DNA of 64,000 nucleotides, taken from Streptomyces alanosinicus (GTDB taxonomy: Bacteria; Actinomycetota; Actinomycetes; Streptomycetales; Streptomycetaceae). Position numbers and translations under genes: made by a program. Below, piece by piece: positions 7,164-15,920 of the stretch. The notes beneath the pieces were generated by a model. That model saw nothing but the letters and a program-made list of their open reading frames with translations, was not told where the DNA came from and searched no databases. Each line of letters starts with the position of its first letter. Position 1 is the stretch's first letter. The stretch covers positions 186,001 through 250,000 of the forward strand of contig NZ_BMVG01000009.1 in NCBI RefSeq assembly GCF_014650595.1. Direction: 5' to 3'.

Positions 7164-9849
7164 ATGACGGAGGGACGGCCGCCGACGACTGGGCCGGCTC
7201 CCCTGTGGGAGCGGGACGCGGAGATCGCCACCGTCGCGCAGGCACTCGACCTCCTGTGCGCCGACCAGTCGTCGGCGGGCAGCCTGCTGGTCGTCCGCGG
7301 CGAGGCGGGACTCGGCAAGACCGCGCTGCTGGCCGAGATCCGCCGCATGGCCGAACGCCGCGGCTGCGCCGTGTGGTCCGCCCGCGGCGCGGAGACCCTG
7401 AAGTCCGTCCCGTTCAACGTGGTGCGGCAGCTGCTCCAGCCCGCCCTGCTCTCCTTGCTGCCCGAGGAGGCCCGGGAGTACCTCGGCGACTGGTACGACA
7501 TCGCCGGCCCCGCCCTCGGCATAGTCGACCCGCAGGAAGGCAGCGCCGACCCGCAGTACGTGTGCGACGGACTCGTCGCGGCGGTACGCCGGCTGGCCCG
7601 CCGCGACTGGCCGCTCGTGCTGCTGATCGACGACGCGCACTGGGCCGACCAGGAAACCCTGCGCTGGCTCGCCGCCTTCGTCGAACGCCTGGACGACATC
7701 TCCGTCCTCGTGCTGGTCGCCCGCCGGCCCGGCGAGGTCAGCGGCGACAGCGCCCGCCACCTCGACGCGGTGGCCGCCGCCGCGGGCCGCCCCGTCAGCA
7801 CCCTCCGGGCCCTCACTCCCGACGCCGCCGCGGGACTCACCCGCGCCACCCTCGGCCGGCACGCCGACGACGCGTTCTGCCGCGAGGTCTGGGCCGTCAC
7901 CGCGGGCAACCCCTACGAGTCCGTCGAGCTCCTCGCCAAGGTGCAGGACAGCGAACTGCAGCCGGTCGAGGCACGGGCCGGGGAACTGCGCGCGCTGAAC
8001 CGCGCCGCCCGCGGCGGCGGACTGGTCGACCGGCTCAAGGGGCTCCGGCCTGGAGGCGACCCAGTTCGCCTGGGCCGCCGCCATCCTCGGCACCGACATC
8101 ACCGTCGACATGGTCGCCCGCCTCGCCACCATGGACGAGGCCATCGCCGGGCACTGCGCCGAACTGCTCTGCACCGCCCGCATCCTCACCGAACCCGAGC
8201 GCGTCGTCGGCGCCGAACGCGAGGAGGGCGAGCTGGAGTTCGTCCACCCCCTCATCGCCACCGCCGTCTACAACTCCATCCCGTCCGGCGTGTGCACCGC
8301 CATGCACGGCGTGGCCGCCCAGATCATCACCGAACTGGACCGCGGCGCCGCCCAGGCCGCCCGGCACCTGCTGAAGGTGCACCCCGACGGCGACGAGGAA
8401 CTCGTCGAGCAGCTGCGCGAGGCGGCCCGCGAACACCTCGCCGTCGGCGCGCCCGACGCGGCCCGCACCTGCCTCGAACGCGCCCTGCAGGAGCCGCCGC
8501 TCCCCGAGGTGCACGCACACGTCCTGTACGAACTGGGCTGCGCCACCCTGCTCACCGCACCCGCCGTCACCGTCGAACACCTCCGGCACGCCCTCGGCAG
8601 CCCGGGCCTCGACGGCGAGCGGCGGGTCGACGCGGTGGTCCGGCTCTCCCAGGCGCTGCTCCACAACGACCAGCTGGAGGAGGCCGTCCGCACGGTCGAG
8701 GCCGAGGCCGCCCGGCATGAACCGGGCCCGGTCAAGCTGCGGCTGCAGGCCGTGCAGTTCATGTGGGAGGGCATCCACGGCGAGACCGTCTCCCCGGCCC
8801 GCTCCGCGCGCCTCGCCGAACTGGCGCGCACCTGCACCGGCCGCGACAACGCCGAACGCGCCCTGCTCATCCTGCGCGGCTTCGACGCCATGACCCACGG
8901 CGAGAGCGCGGACGAGGTCCTCGAACTGTGCGACCGTGCCCTCGTCAACGGCCGTCTGGCGCCCGGCCTCGGCTGGACCGGCCAGGAGTGGGGCATCGAG
9001 CTGCTGATGATGCTGGGCAGCGCGTACGCCTACGCCGACCGGCTCGACCGCGCCGAGAGCCTCTTCGCCGAGGCCCTGCGCGCCTACACCAGCGCCGGCT
9101 GGCGCGGCGGCCACCTCTCCCTCGCCAACGCCTTCCTCGGACTCGCCTACCGCAGACAGGGCCGGCTGCGCGACGCCGAGACCACCCTGCGCGAGGCCCT
9201 CGTCCTCGCCGAGCGCGTCGGCCGTCGGCTGCCGCTGTACTGGTCGGCGACCTGCGGACTGGTCGACACCTTGCTGGCCCGCGGCCGGGTCGACGAGGCC
9301 TGGTCGGTCGCCGAGCAGTACGGCTTCGCACCGCCGTACCCCTCCACGATCGTGCTGCCCGACATCCGCTGTGTCCGCGGCCGGCTGCTGCTCGCCGTCG
9401 GCCGCAGCGAGGACGGCATCCACGAACTGGAGGCCGCGGAGAAGACGGCCGCCTCGCGCGGCGGCCACAACCCCGTCCTGTCACCGTGGTCCATCGACCT
9501 CGCCAAGGCCGTCGCCGGCCAGGACCCGGCCCGCGCCGCACAGCTCGCCGCCGACGCCCGCCGGCAGGCCGAGCGCTTCGGCACGGACACGGCGATCGGC
9601 GAGGCCCTGCGCTGTGCCGCCGCCCTGGAGACCGGCGGCCGTGCGGTCCAGCTCGCCGCCCGCGCCGTCACCTACCTGGAAGCCTCACCCTGTCAGTACG
9701 AACACGCGGCGGCTCGCGTCGAGTACGGCATCGCCGCCCGCTCCGCCGCGGAACTCACCCGGGGCCTGGACCTCGCCCGGGCCTGCGGCGCGGAGGGCCT
9801 GGTGGCCCAGGCCAGGGAGGTGCTGGAGACGGGACGGGGACTGCGGTAG
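7164..9849 (+). pseudogene. LAL-type (LuxR-family) AAA ATPase, frameshifted, without HTH domain
   Basis: A well-placed GGGGAGG precedes ATG 7164. The first frame encodes Walker A GEAGLGKT (46-53), Walker B LVLLIDDAHWAD and the rest of an ATPase domain typical of large LuxR-family regulators. Homology then leaves this frame at a run of four G (8039-8042). Removing one G joins RLKG to SGLEATQFAWAAAILGTD and restores a continuous frame to the TAG at 9849, through a TPR-like helical region. The corrected product is about 894 residues. It ends at ARACGAEGLVAQAREVL, exactly where the C-terminal LuxR HTH normally begins, and no HTH remnant follows. It is therefore either a sequencing error in a truncated protein or a decayed gene. 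Confidence 0.8.
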
Positions 9850-9857
9850 CGGCAGGG

Positions 9858-11045
9858 TCACCCTCGGCCCCGGCATGCGCCATCCCCCTCGCCGTCCCCT
9901 TCGCCGGCTCCCTCGTCGTTCTCCGCGTTCTCCGCGAGTTCGTCGAGGACCCGCTGCGCCGTCGCGAACGCGGAGTTGGCGGCCGGCACCCCGCAGTAGA
10001 CGGCCGTCTGCAGCAGCACCGCGGCGATCTCCGGCGGCGTGAGCCCGTTGCGCAGCGCCGCGCGGACGTGCATCGCCAGCTCGTCGGTGTGGCCGTGCGC
10101 GACCAGCGCGGTCAGCGTGATCATGCTCCGCTCGCGGCGGGACAGCGTCGGATCGGTCCAGATCTCCCCCCAGGCGTAGCGGGAGATGAAGTCCTGGAAG
10201 CGGGCGGTGAACGGGGTCTGCCGGGCCTGCGCCCGGTCCACATGCGCATCGCCCAGCACCTCCCGGCGCACTGCCGTCCCGCTCGCCGGCGGCCCGTCGA
10301 GCTGGGCGCGCAGCGCGGTCAGCACGGCCCGCGGGCACTGCGCGGGCGCCAGATGGGAGCAGCCGGGCAGCTCCACCAGTGTGGCGCGGGGCACTGCGTC
10401 GGCGATCTCCCGCAGCCGTGCGGGCGGGGTCGAGGGATCCTCCTTGCCCGCCACCAGGAGCGTCGGTACGGCGATGTCGCCGAGCCGGTCCCGCAGGTCG
10501 AACGCGGCGAGCGCGTCGCAGCAGGCGGCGTACGCCCGCGGATCGGCCTCCCGGTGGTCCCGCACCAGCCCCGGCACCGTGAACCCGGGAGTGAACCAGC
10601 GTGCGTCGGCACTCGCCGCCAGCCACTCCACGCCCTCGTGCCGCACCCGCTCCGCCCGCTCCCGCCAGGGTGCCTCGCCGCCGAAGCGGGCGGCGGAACA
10701 CATGACCGCCAGCGAGGTCAGCCGGTCGGGGTGGTGCACGGCCAGATGGAGGCCGACGGCGCCGCTGAGCGAGACGCCCGCGTAGCCGAACCGGTCGATG
10801 CCGAGCCCGTCGGCGAGGGCCAGCACCAGCGCCGCGAGGTCGCCGACGGTCGCGCCCGGCCCGATCAGGTCCGGTGCCGAGCCGCCGTGCCCGGGCAGGT
10901 TCCAGCGCACCACGCGGTGGCCGGCCGACAGCTCGGGCGCCACCGCGTCCCACAGGGCGTACGAGGTGCCGAGCGAGGGTCCGAGCAGCAGCGGGGGAGC
11001 GGAGGCCGGGCCTTCGGCCAGGTGGTCGAGGAGTTTCACGGTCAA
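9858..11045 (-). CDS. pcaL: 3-oxoadipate enol-lactonase / 4-carboxymuconolactone decarboxylase fusion
   Basis: This bifunctional enzyme does two consecutive steps of protocatechuate catabolism: decarboxylation of 4-carboxymuconolactone and hydrolysis of 3-oxoadipate enol-lactone. Residues 1-260 form an alpha/beta hydrolase (PcaD part) with nucleophile elbow GVSLSG. Residues about 280-385 form the CMD domain (PcaC part: RYAWGEIWTDPTLSRRERSM...ALRNGLTPPEIAAVLLQ). The start is either TTG 11045, overlapping the pcaB stop as TTGA with GGAG 5 nt upstream, or GTG 11039. I use the former. It is the last gene of the pca operon. The C-terminus adds a short acidic, Gly-rich tail. Confidence 0.93.
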   Translation of the reverse strand: MTVKLLDHLAEGPASAPPLLLGPSLGTSYALWDAVAPELSAGHRVVRWNLPGHGGSAPDLIGPGATVGDLAALVLALADGLGIDRFGYAGVSLSGAVGLHLAVHHPDRLTSLAVMCSAARFGGEAPWRERAERVRHEGVEWLAASADARWFTPGFTVPGLVRDHREADPRAYAACCDALAAFDLRDRLGDIAVPTLLVAGKEDPSTPPARLREIADAVPRATLVELPGCSHLAPAQCPRAVLTALRAQLDGPPASGTAVRREVLGDAHVDRAQARQTPFTARFQDFISRYAWGEIWTDPTLSRRERSMITLTALVAHGHTDELAMHVRAALRNGLTPPEIAAVLLQTAVYCGVPAANSAFATAQRVLDELAENAENDEGAGEGDGEGDGACRGRG

Positions 11046-12382
11046 CGTCGCTCCAGGGCACGGTCGGTGAGCGCACCGGCGAACCCGGTGTACTGCGTGG
11101 GATCGGTGAGGCCGGCCAGGTCGAGATCGGTCAGCTCCGGTTCTTCGGAGAGAAGTTCACCGAGTGGTCGGTCTTCGGTGCGGGCGCGGCGGGCGAGTTC
11201 GGTGAGCAGCGCCTTCGCGCGGGCGCGGCCGAGCCGGGGCGCCAGTACGGCGGACAGGCGCTCGGAGACGATCAGTCCCCCGGTGAGGTCCAGGTTCCGG
11301 CGCATGGTGCCGGTGTTCACCTGCAGGCCCTCGGCGAGTTCGGCCGCGTCCCGGGCCGCGCCCCCGGTCAGCCGGAGCAGCTCGCGCAGCGGCTCCCACT
11401 CGGCGTGCCAGGCCCCGGCCGGGCGCTCGTCACCCGCCGCGAGCGAGCCGTACAGCGTGGCCGCGAGCTGCGGAGCGCGCCGGGCCGCGGCCGCGAGGAG
11501 CGTGGCGCGCACGGGGTTGGCCTTGTGCGGCATGGCGGACGAACCGCCGCCGCTGCCCTCGGCCACCTCACCGAGCTCGGTGCGCGACAGCGTCAGCACA
11601 TCCTCGCCGATCTTGCCCAGGGCGCCCGCGGTGAAGGCCAGGGCGCCGGCCAGATCGGCGACCGGAGTGCGCAGGGTGTGCCAGGGCAACGGCGCCGCGG
11701 CGAGCCCCACCGCACGGGCGTACGTCTCCGTCAGCGCGGTCGCGTCCCGGGCGCCGTACCCCTCGAATGCGGCCAACGTGCCTGCGGCACCGCCGAGTTG
11801 GGCGGGCAGTGCCGCGCGCACCCGGGCCAGACGGTCCCGTGCGTCGAGGACCAGCGAACGCCAGCCGGCCGCCTTCAGGCCGAAGGTCGTCGGCACGGCG
11901 TGCTGGGTGAGTGTGCGGCCGGGCATCGGGGTGTCCCGGTGTGCGGCGGCCCGCGCGGCGAGCGCGCGCTCGGTGCGGGCGAGGTCGGCGAGGACCGGCT
12001 CCAGGGTGCGCGCGGCGACCAGCATGGTCGCGGTGTCCAGGATGTCCTGGCTGGTCGCGCCCCGGTGGACGTACGGGCCGTACGGCTCGCCCACCGCGGC
12101 GGTGAGGTCGGCGACGAGCGGGATCACCGGATTGCCGCCGGCGCGGGCGCGTTCGGCGAGGGAGCGCACATCGAAACGGGCGGGCTCGGCCGCGCGGGCC
12201 ACCGCGTCGGCGGCCTCGGCCGGGGCGAGGCCCAGCGCCGCCTGGGCACGGGTCAGCGCGGCCTCGGCGTCCAGCAGGGCCCGCAGATACGCGCTGTCGC
12301 CGCTCGCGTGCGCGGCGGGGGAGCCGGCCCACCCAGGGGCGAGCAGACCGCTGTCACTGCTGTCACTGTCGTCAGGTGTCAC
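11042..12382 (-). CDS. pcaB: 3-carboxy-cis,cis-muconate cycloisomerase
   Basis: PcaB lactonises 3-carboxy-cis,cis-muconate to 4-carboxymuconolactone. The 446-residue protein belongs to the fumarase/aspartase superfamily and carries its signature GSSAMPHKANPV in the active-site loop, plus RGATSQDILDTA. The GTG start at 12382 overlaps the pcaG stop as GTGA. The protein lies between the dioxygenase and PcaL genes in pathway order. A longer open frame to 12784 overlaps pcaG and is not used. Family length is about 350-450, so this one is complete. Confidence 0.93.
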   Translation of the reverse strand: MTPDDSDSSDSGLLAPGWAGSPAAHASGDSAYLRALLDAEAALTRAQAALGLAPAEAADAVARAAEPARFDVRSLAERARAGGNPVIPLVADLTAAVGEPYGPYVHRGATSQDILDTATMLVAARTLEPVLADLARTERALAARAAAHRDTPMPGRTLTQHAVPTTFGLKAAGWRSLVLDARDRLARVRAALPAQLGGAAGTLAAFEGYGARDATALTETYARAVGLAAAPLPWHTLRTPVADLAGALAFTAGALGKIGEDVLTLSRTELGEVAEGSGGGSSAMPHKANPVRATLLAAAARRAPQLAATLYGSLAAGDERPAGAWHAEWEPLRELLRLTGGAARDAAELAEGLQVNTGTMRRNLDLTGGLIVSERLSAVLAPRLGRARAKALLTELARRARTEDRPLGELLSEEPELTDLDLAGLTDPTQYTGFAGALTDRALERR

Positions 12383-12981
12383 CGGTACTCCAGGAAGACC
12401 GTCTCGCCTTCGCCCTGAAGGCGGATGTCGAAACGGTAGGCGCCCTCGCCCTCGTCGCCGGCGATCAGCGTGTCGCGCCGGTCGCCCACCCGGACGAGCA
12501 GCGGGTCGGCGGCGAGTGCGGCCTCGTCGCCCGGCAGATAGATCCGGGTGAACAGATGCATGAGCAGGCCGCGCGCGAAGACACAGACGCTGAGGTACGG
12601 GGCGCCCCGGCCCCGGACACCGGGCCGCAGGGTACGGGCGTACCAGTGGCCGTCGGCGTCGGTCTGGCTGCGGCCCCAGCCGGTGAACTCCACGCCGTTG
12701 CGGCCCAGATGGCCGCCGGTGGCCGGATCGCGGCGCAGCGAGCCGTCCACCTGGGGGACGGTGCCGTCGGGGCGCGGACCCCACAGCTCCACCAGGGCGT
12801 CCGGCAGCGGCTCGCCCGCGCCGTCGAGGACGTACCCGTGCACGGTGATCGTGTCCCGGTGGCCGAGCGGTGCGATGTCCTCGCCGCCGCGGAAGGGCAG
12901 CGCATAGCCGTAGAAGGGGCCGACCGTGTGGGACGGGGTGGGCGGCACCTGCTCCGGGCCGCTCGTGTCGGTCTTCGTCAT
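12379..12981 (-). CDS. pcaG: Protocatechuate 3,4-dioxygenase alpha subunit
   Basis: This is the alpha subunit of the Fe(III) intradiol dioxygenase that opens protocatechuate to 3-carboxy-cis,cis-muconate. It has 200 residues, with the intradiol fold start TPSHTVGPFYGYALPF and the domain core ITVHGYVLDGAGEPLPDALVE. The alpha subunit contributes to the active-site pocket but does not carry the iron ligands. It starts 5 nt after the pcaH stop and its own stop overlaps pcaB, so stoichiometric co-translation with the beta subunit is likely. Confidence 0.94.
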   Translation of the reverse strand: MTKTDTSGPEQVPPTPSHTVGPFYGYALPFRGGEDIAPLGHRDTITVHGYVLDGAGEPLPDALVELWGPRPDGTVPQVDGSLRRDPATGGHLGRNGVEFTGWGRSQTDADGHWYARTLRPGVRGRGAPYLSVCVFARGLLMHLFTRIYLPGDEAALAADPLLVRVGDRRDTLIAGDEGEGAYRFDIRLQGEGETVFLEYR

Positions 12982-12986
12982 GGGGG

Positions 12987-13760
12987 TCAGCGCCCTTCTT
13001 CGGTCCAGGTGGCGGACGGGCCGTCCAGCACGATGTCCCAGTGGTAGCCGAGCGAGAACTCCGGCACCGACAGACCGTGGTCGTAGGTCGCGATCAGCCG
13101 CTGCCGGGCCGCGTCGTCCGTCACCGACTGCAGGATCGGGTCGTACGGGAACAGCGGGTCGTTCGGGAAGTACATCTGCGTCACCAGCCGCTGTGTGAAC
13201 GCCGCGCCGAACACCGAGAAGTGGATGTGGGCGGGGCGCCAGGCGTTGACGTGGTTGCGCCAGGGGTAGGGGCCCGGCTGGATCGTGGTGAAGCGGTAGC
13301 GGCCCTCGGCGTCGGTGAGGGTGCGGCCCGCTCCGGTGAAGTTCGGGTCGAGCGGGGCGTCGTGCTGTTCGCGCCGGTGGGCGTACCGGCCGGCGGAGTT
13401 GGCCTGCCAGATCTCGATCAGCTGGCCGCGCACCGGGCGCCCGGCGCGGTCCAGCAGCCGCCCGGAGACGGTGATCCGCTCGCCGACCGGCTCGCCCCGG
13501 TGGTGCCGGGTGAGGTCGTTGTCGATCTCGGTGATGTCACGCTCCCCGAAGGCGGGGGAGTACAGCTCCACCAGTTCCGGGTCCTGGGCGCTGTCGATGG
13601 CGACCGGGGGCTGCACGGGATGGCGGAGCACGGAGGAGCGGTAGGGCGTGTAGTCGCGGCGAGGGTGGTGCTCGACGGGGGCGCCGTCGGCGAGCCGCTT
13701 CTCGTACGCTGCGTGCCGGGCGGCGATCTCCCGGTCGATGTCCTGCTGGGTGAGGCTCAT
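12987..13760 (-). CDS. pcaH: Protocatechuate 3,4-dioxygenase beta subunit
   Basis: This is the iron-binding beta subunit, 257 residues. It shows the intradiol signature region VRGQLIEIWQANSAGRY and, further on, GRYRFTTIQPGPYPW and RPAHIHFSVFG. The last two hold Tyr and the two His residues expected to coordinate Fe(III) together with a second Tyr. The N-terminal arm (RDYTPYRSSVLRHPVQP) is typical of PcaH. It is third in the operon, 56 nt after pcaJ and directly before pcaG. Confidence 0.95.
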   Translation of the reverse strand: MSLTQQDIDREIAARHAAYEKRLADGAPVEHHPRRDYTPYRSSVLRHPVQPPVAIDSAQDPELVELYSPAFGERDITEIDNDLTRHHRGEPVGERITVSGRLLDRAGRPVRGQLIEIWQANSAGRYAHRREQHDAPLDPNFTGAGRTLTDAEGRYRFTTIQPGPYPWRNHVNAWRPAHIHFSVFGAAFTQRLVTQMYFPNDPLFPYDPILQSVTDDAARQRLIATYDHGLSVPEFSLGYHWDIVLDGPSATWTEEGR

Positions 13761-13816
13761 GGGGCTACCTGACGCTTCCTCGGGCGGCGAGCATGTGAGC
13801 GGTGTTCACAGCGGCT

Positions 13817-14461
13817 TCACAGCAGGTTCTCGGCGATGGTCAGTTCGGCGTCGGTCCGGGCGATGACCTCGTCCACGCTCACATCCGGCGCGGTCTCCAC
13901 GAGCACGAGCCCGTCCCCGGTGACATCCAGCACGGCAAGATCGGTGATGACTCGGTTCACACACGCCTTCCCCGTGAGCGGCAGCGTGCACTCCTTGAGG
14001 ATCTTCGGCGAGCCGTCCTTCGCGAGGTGCGTCATCATCACGATCACCTGCCGCGCGCCATGGACCAGGTCCATCGCCCCGCCGATCCCGGTGACCAGTT
14101 TGCCCGGCACCGCCCAGTTCGCGAGGTCACCACCGGCGGAGACCTGCATCGCCCCCAGCACGGCCACATCGATGTGCCCGCCGCGGATCATCGCGAACGA
14201 CAGCGCCGAGTCGAAGAAGGACGCCCCCGGCAGTACGGTGACGGTCTCCTTGCCCGCGTTGATCAGATCCGCGTCCACCTGGTCGTCGGTCGGATAGGGG
14301 CCGGTGCCCAGGATCCCGTTCTCCGACTCCAGCACCACCTCCACTCCCTCGGGCAGATGATTGGGGATCAGCGTCGGCAGCCCGATACCGAGATTGACGT
14401 ACTGGCCGTCCCGCAGCTCGCGTGCCGCCCGCGCGGCCATCTGCTCACGCGACCACGCCAT
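13817..14461 (-). CDS. pcaJ: 3-oxoadipate CoA-transferase subunit B
   Basis: This is the catalytic subunit of the succinyl-CoA:3-oxoadipate CoA-transferase, which activates beta-ketoadipate. It has 214 residues. The family motif ESENGILGTGPYP carries the catalytic Glu, and GGHIDVAVLGAMQVSAGGDLANW is the conserved core, given here as two overlapping blocks (GGHIDVAVLGAMQ and VSAGGDLANW). The ATG overlaps the last base of the pcaI stop codon (TGATG), giving tight coupling. It could also act on other 3-oxoacids, but the operon makes PcaJ the best reading. Confidence 0.93.
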   Translation of the reverse strand: MAWSREQMAARAARELRDGQYVNLGIGLPTLIPNHLPEGVEVVLESENGILGTGPYPTDDQVDADLINAGKETVTVLPGASFFDSALSFAMIRGGHIDVAVLGAMQVSAGGDLANWAVPGKLVTGIGGAMDLVHGARQVIVMMTHLAKDGSPKILKECTLPLTGKACVNRVITDLAVLDVTGDGLVLVETAPDVSVDEVIARTDAELTIAENLL

Positions 14462-15216
14462 CAGACACTCACCGTCCGACGCTCGATCCGCTTGTCCGCC
14501 GCCTGCTCCGGCGTCAGCGCCACGACCCGCTGCACGAAGACGCCCGGCAGGTGTACGGCATCGGGGTCGATCGCGCCGGGCTCGACCAGCTCCTCCACCT
14601 CGGCGATCGTGACCTTCCCGGCCATGGCCGCGAGGGGGTTGAAGTTCCGGGTCGACCGGTTGAACACCAGGTTCCCGTGCCGGTCGCCCCGAGCGGCCCT
14701 GACCAGCGCGAAGTCGGTACGGATGGCACGCTCCAGGACGTACTCGGTGCCGTCGAACTCCCGCACCTCCTTCGCGGGCGATGCCAGCGCCACCCCGCCC
14801 TGCCCGTCGTACCGCCACGGCAGTCCGCCCTCGGCGACCTGGGTACCCACTCCGGCCGGCGTGTAGAAGGCGGGGATCCCGGCTCCGCCCGCGCGCAACC
14901 GCTCCGCCAGCGTGCCCTGCGGAATCAGCTCCACCTCCAGCTCACCGGACAGGTACTGGCGGGCGAACTCCTTGTTCGCGCCGATATAGGAGCCGGTCAC
15001 CCGGGCGATCCGCCCCGCCGCCAGCAGCACCGCCAGCCCCGACTCCATCGCCCCGCAGTTGTTCGACACCACACGGAGCGCACCCGTCCCACGCTCGTAC
15101 AACGCCTGGATCAGCACATTCGGCACACCGCTCAGCCCGAACCCGCCCACCGCCAGTGACGCACCGTCCGGCACATCGGCCACCGCCTCCGCGGCCGTGG
15201 CGACCACCTTGTCCAT
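14461..15216 (-). CDS. pcaI: 3-oxoadipate CoA-transferase subunit A
   Basis: This is the CoA-binding A subunit, 251 residues, with the glycine-rich motif AVGGFGLSGVPNVLIQAL near residues 22-38 and the family blocks NNCGAMESGLAVLL and REFDGTEYVLERAIRTDFAL. It is the first gene of the pcaI-J-H-G-B-L operon and is read divergently from pcaV. A 21-bp candidate PcaV site lies 31-51 bp upstream of its start. No beta-ketoadipyl-CoA thiolase (pcaF) gene lies in this operon, although a general thiolase occurs at 31.9 kb. Confidence 0.93.
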   Translation of the reverse strand: MDKVVATAAEAVADVPDGASLAVGGFGLSGVPNVLIQALYERGTGALRVVSNNCGAMESGLAVLLAAGRIARVTGSYIGANKEFARQYLSGELEVELIPQGTLAERLRAGGAGIPAFYTPAGVGTQVAEGGLPWRYDGQGGVALASPAKEVREFDGTEYVLERAIRTDFALVRAARGDRHGNLVFNRSTRNFNPLAAMAGKVTIAEVEELVEPGAIDPDAVHLPGVFVQRVVALTPEQAADKRIERRTVSV

Positions 15217-15246
15217 CCGTGAAGCCCCATCTCATCAATCAATGTC

Positions 15247-15407
15247 ATCAATTAATCAGGGCACTGAGTATTTCGGTGAAGCGCTCCTCACGCTGCCACC
15301 GGGGCCGGGAGCCGTCAAGGCCCCAGTGTGCAGGCCCATCGATGGGTGGACAGCAGGCAGACAGTCGGGCTGACTGTCGGTATTGTTCAGTGCACCAACT
15401 AATTGAT
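15247..15407. promoter_or_regulatory. Paired inverted operator sites for PcaV
   Basis: The pcaI-pcaV intergenic region has two copies of a 21-bp motif in opposite orientation: 15247-15267 (ATCAATTA, 6 variable bases, GCACTGA) and 15387-15407 on the other strand. They agree at 17 of 21 positions, and all four differences fall in the centre. Each copy sits a similar short distance upstream of one of the two genes (31 bp from pcaI, 22 bp from pcaV), as expected if one MarR repressor controls both promoters. This region is markedly AT-richer than its surroundings. Confidence 0.75.
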
Positions 15408-15428
15408 CAGCCGATCAGGGGAGCGCGT

Positions 15429-15893
15429 ATGGCCGCCGTGGACCTCGGCATCCATCCCGGGCATCTGGCCCGGCGGCTCCAGCAGGCGCACTACCTGCTG
15501 TGGAACACGATGGTCTCCGAGGAGATCACCTCGCCGCAGTTCGCCGTCATGAACGCGCTCGTCGCCGAACCGGGCCTCGATCAGCGGACCGTGGGGGAGC
15601 GGGTGGGTCTGGACCGGTCGACCATCGCCGAGGTCATCAGCCGGCTGGGGCGCCGGGGACTGCTGACCAAGGAGCGCGACCCGCAGGACGGCCGGCGCTT
15701 TCTGCTCCGCCTCACCGACGACGGCCTGCGCACCCACCGCAAGCTGACCGTGCGCACCGCCCGGATGAACCAGGTCTTCCTCGCCCCCCTCTCGCCCGGG
15801 GAACAGACGGTGTTCCTCGATCTGATCCGGCGGGTGGCGGACGCGGCGGAGGGGCTGCGCAGTCCGGCGGAGCCGGTGGCGGCGCGGCACTGA
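15429..15893 (+). CDS. pcaV: MarR-family repressor of the pca operon (PcaV type)
   Basis: The 154-residue winged-helix MarR protein has recognition region RVGLDRSTIAEVISRLGRRGL and wing KERDPQDGRRFLLRLT. The N-terminus MAAVDLGIHPGHLAR places an Arg at position 15. In the characterised Streptomyces PcaV that Arg contacts the protocatechuate ligand (recalled from the literature). The ATG is preceded by AGGGGAG. Divergent position, the paired operators and this residue all support a repressor released by protocatechuate. Confidence 0.9.
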   Translation: MAAVDLGIHPGHLARRLQQAHYLLWNTMVSEEITSPQFAVMNALVAEPGLDQRTVGERVGLDRSTIAEVISRLGRRGLLTKERDPQDGRRFLLRLTDDGLRTHRKLTVRTARMNQVFLAPLSPGEQTVFLDLIRRVADAAEGLRSPAEPVAARH

Positions 15894-15920
15894 TCCCCCC
15901 GCGGCACTGATCCCCCCGTC

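Noticed and set aside
5619..8261. 880-codon open frame on the minus strand
   Set aside because: It overlaps anmK, the MFS gene and the LAL gene. The composition is a shadow of those genes and no family motif is present.
8763..12551. 1,262-codon open frame on the plus strand
   Set aside because: It runs antisense through pcaL, pcaB and part of pcaG and out of frame through the LAL gene. Its product is Arg/Gly/Pro-rich without domains, typical of a GC-rich shadow frame.
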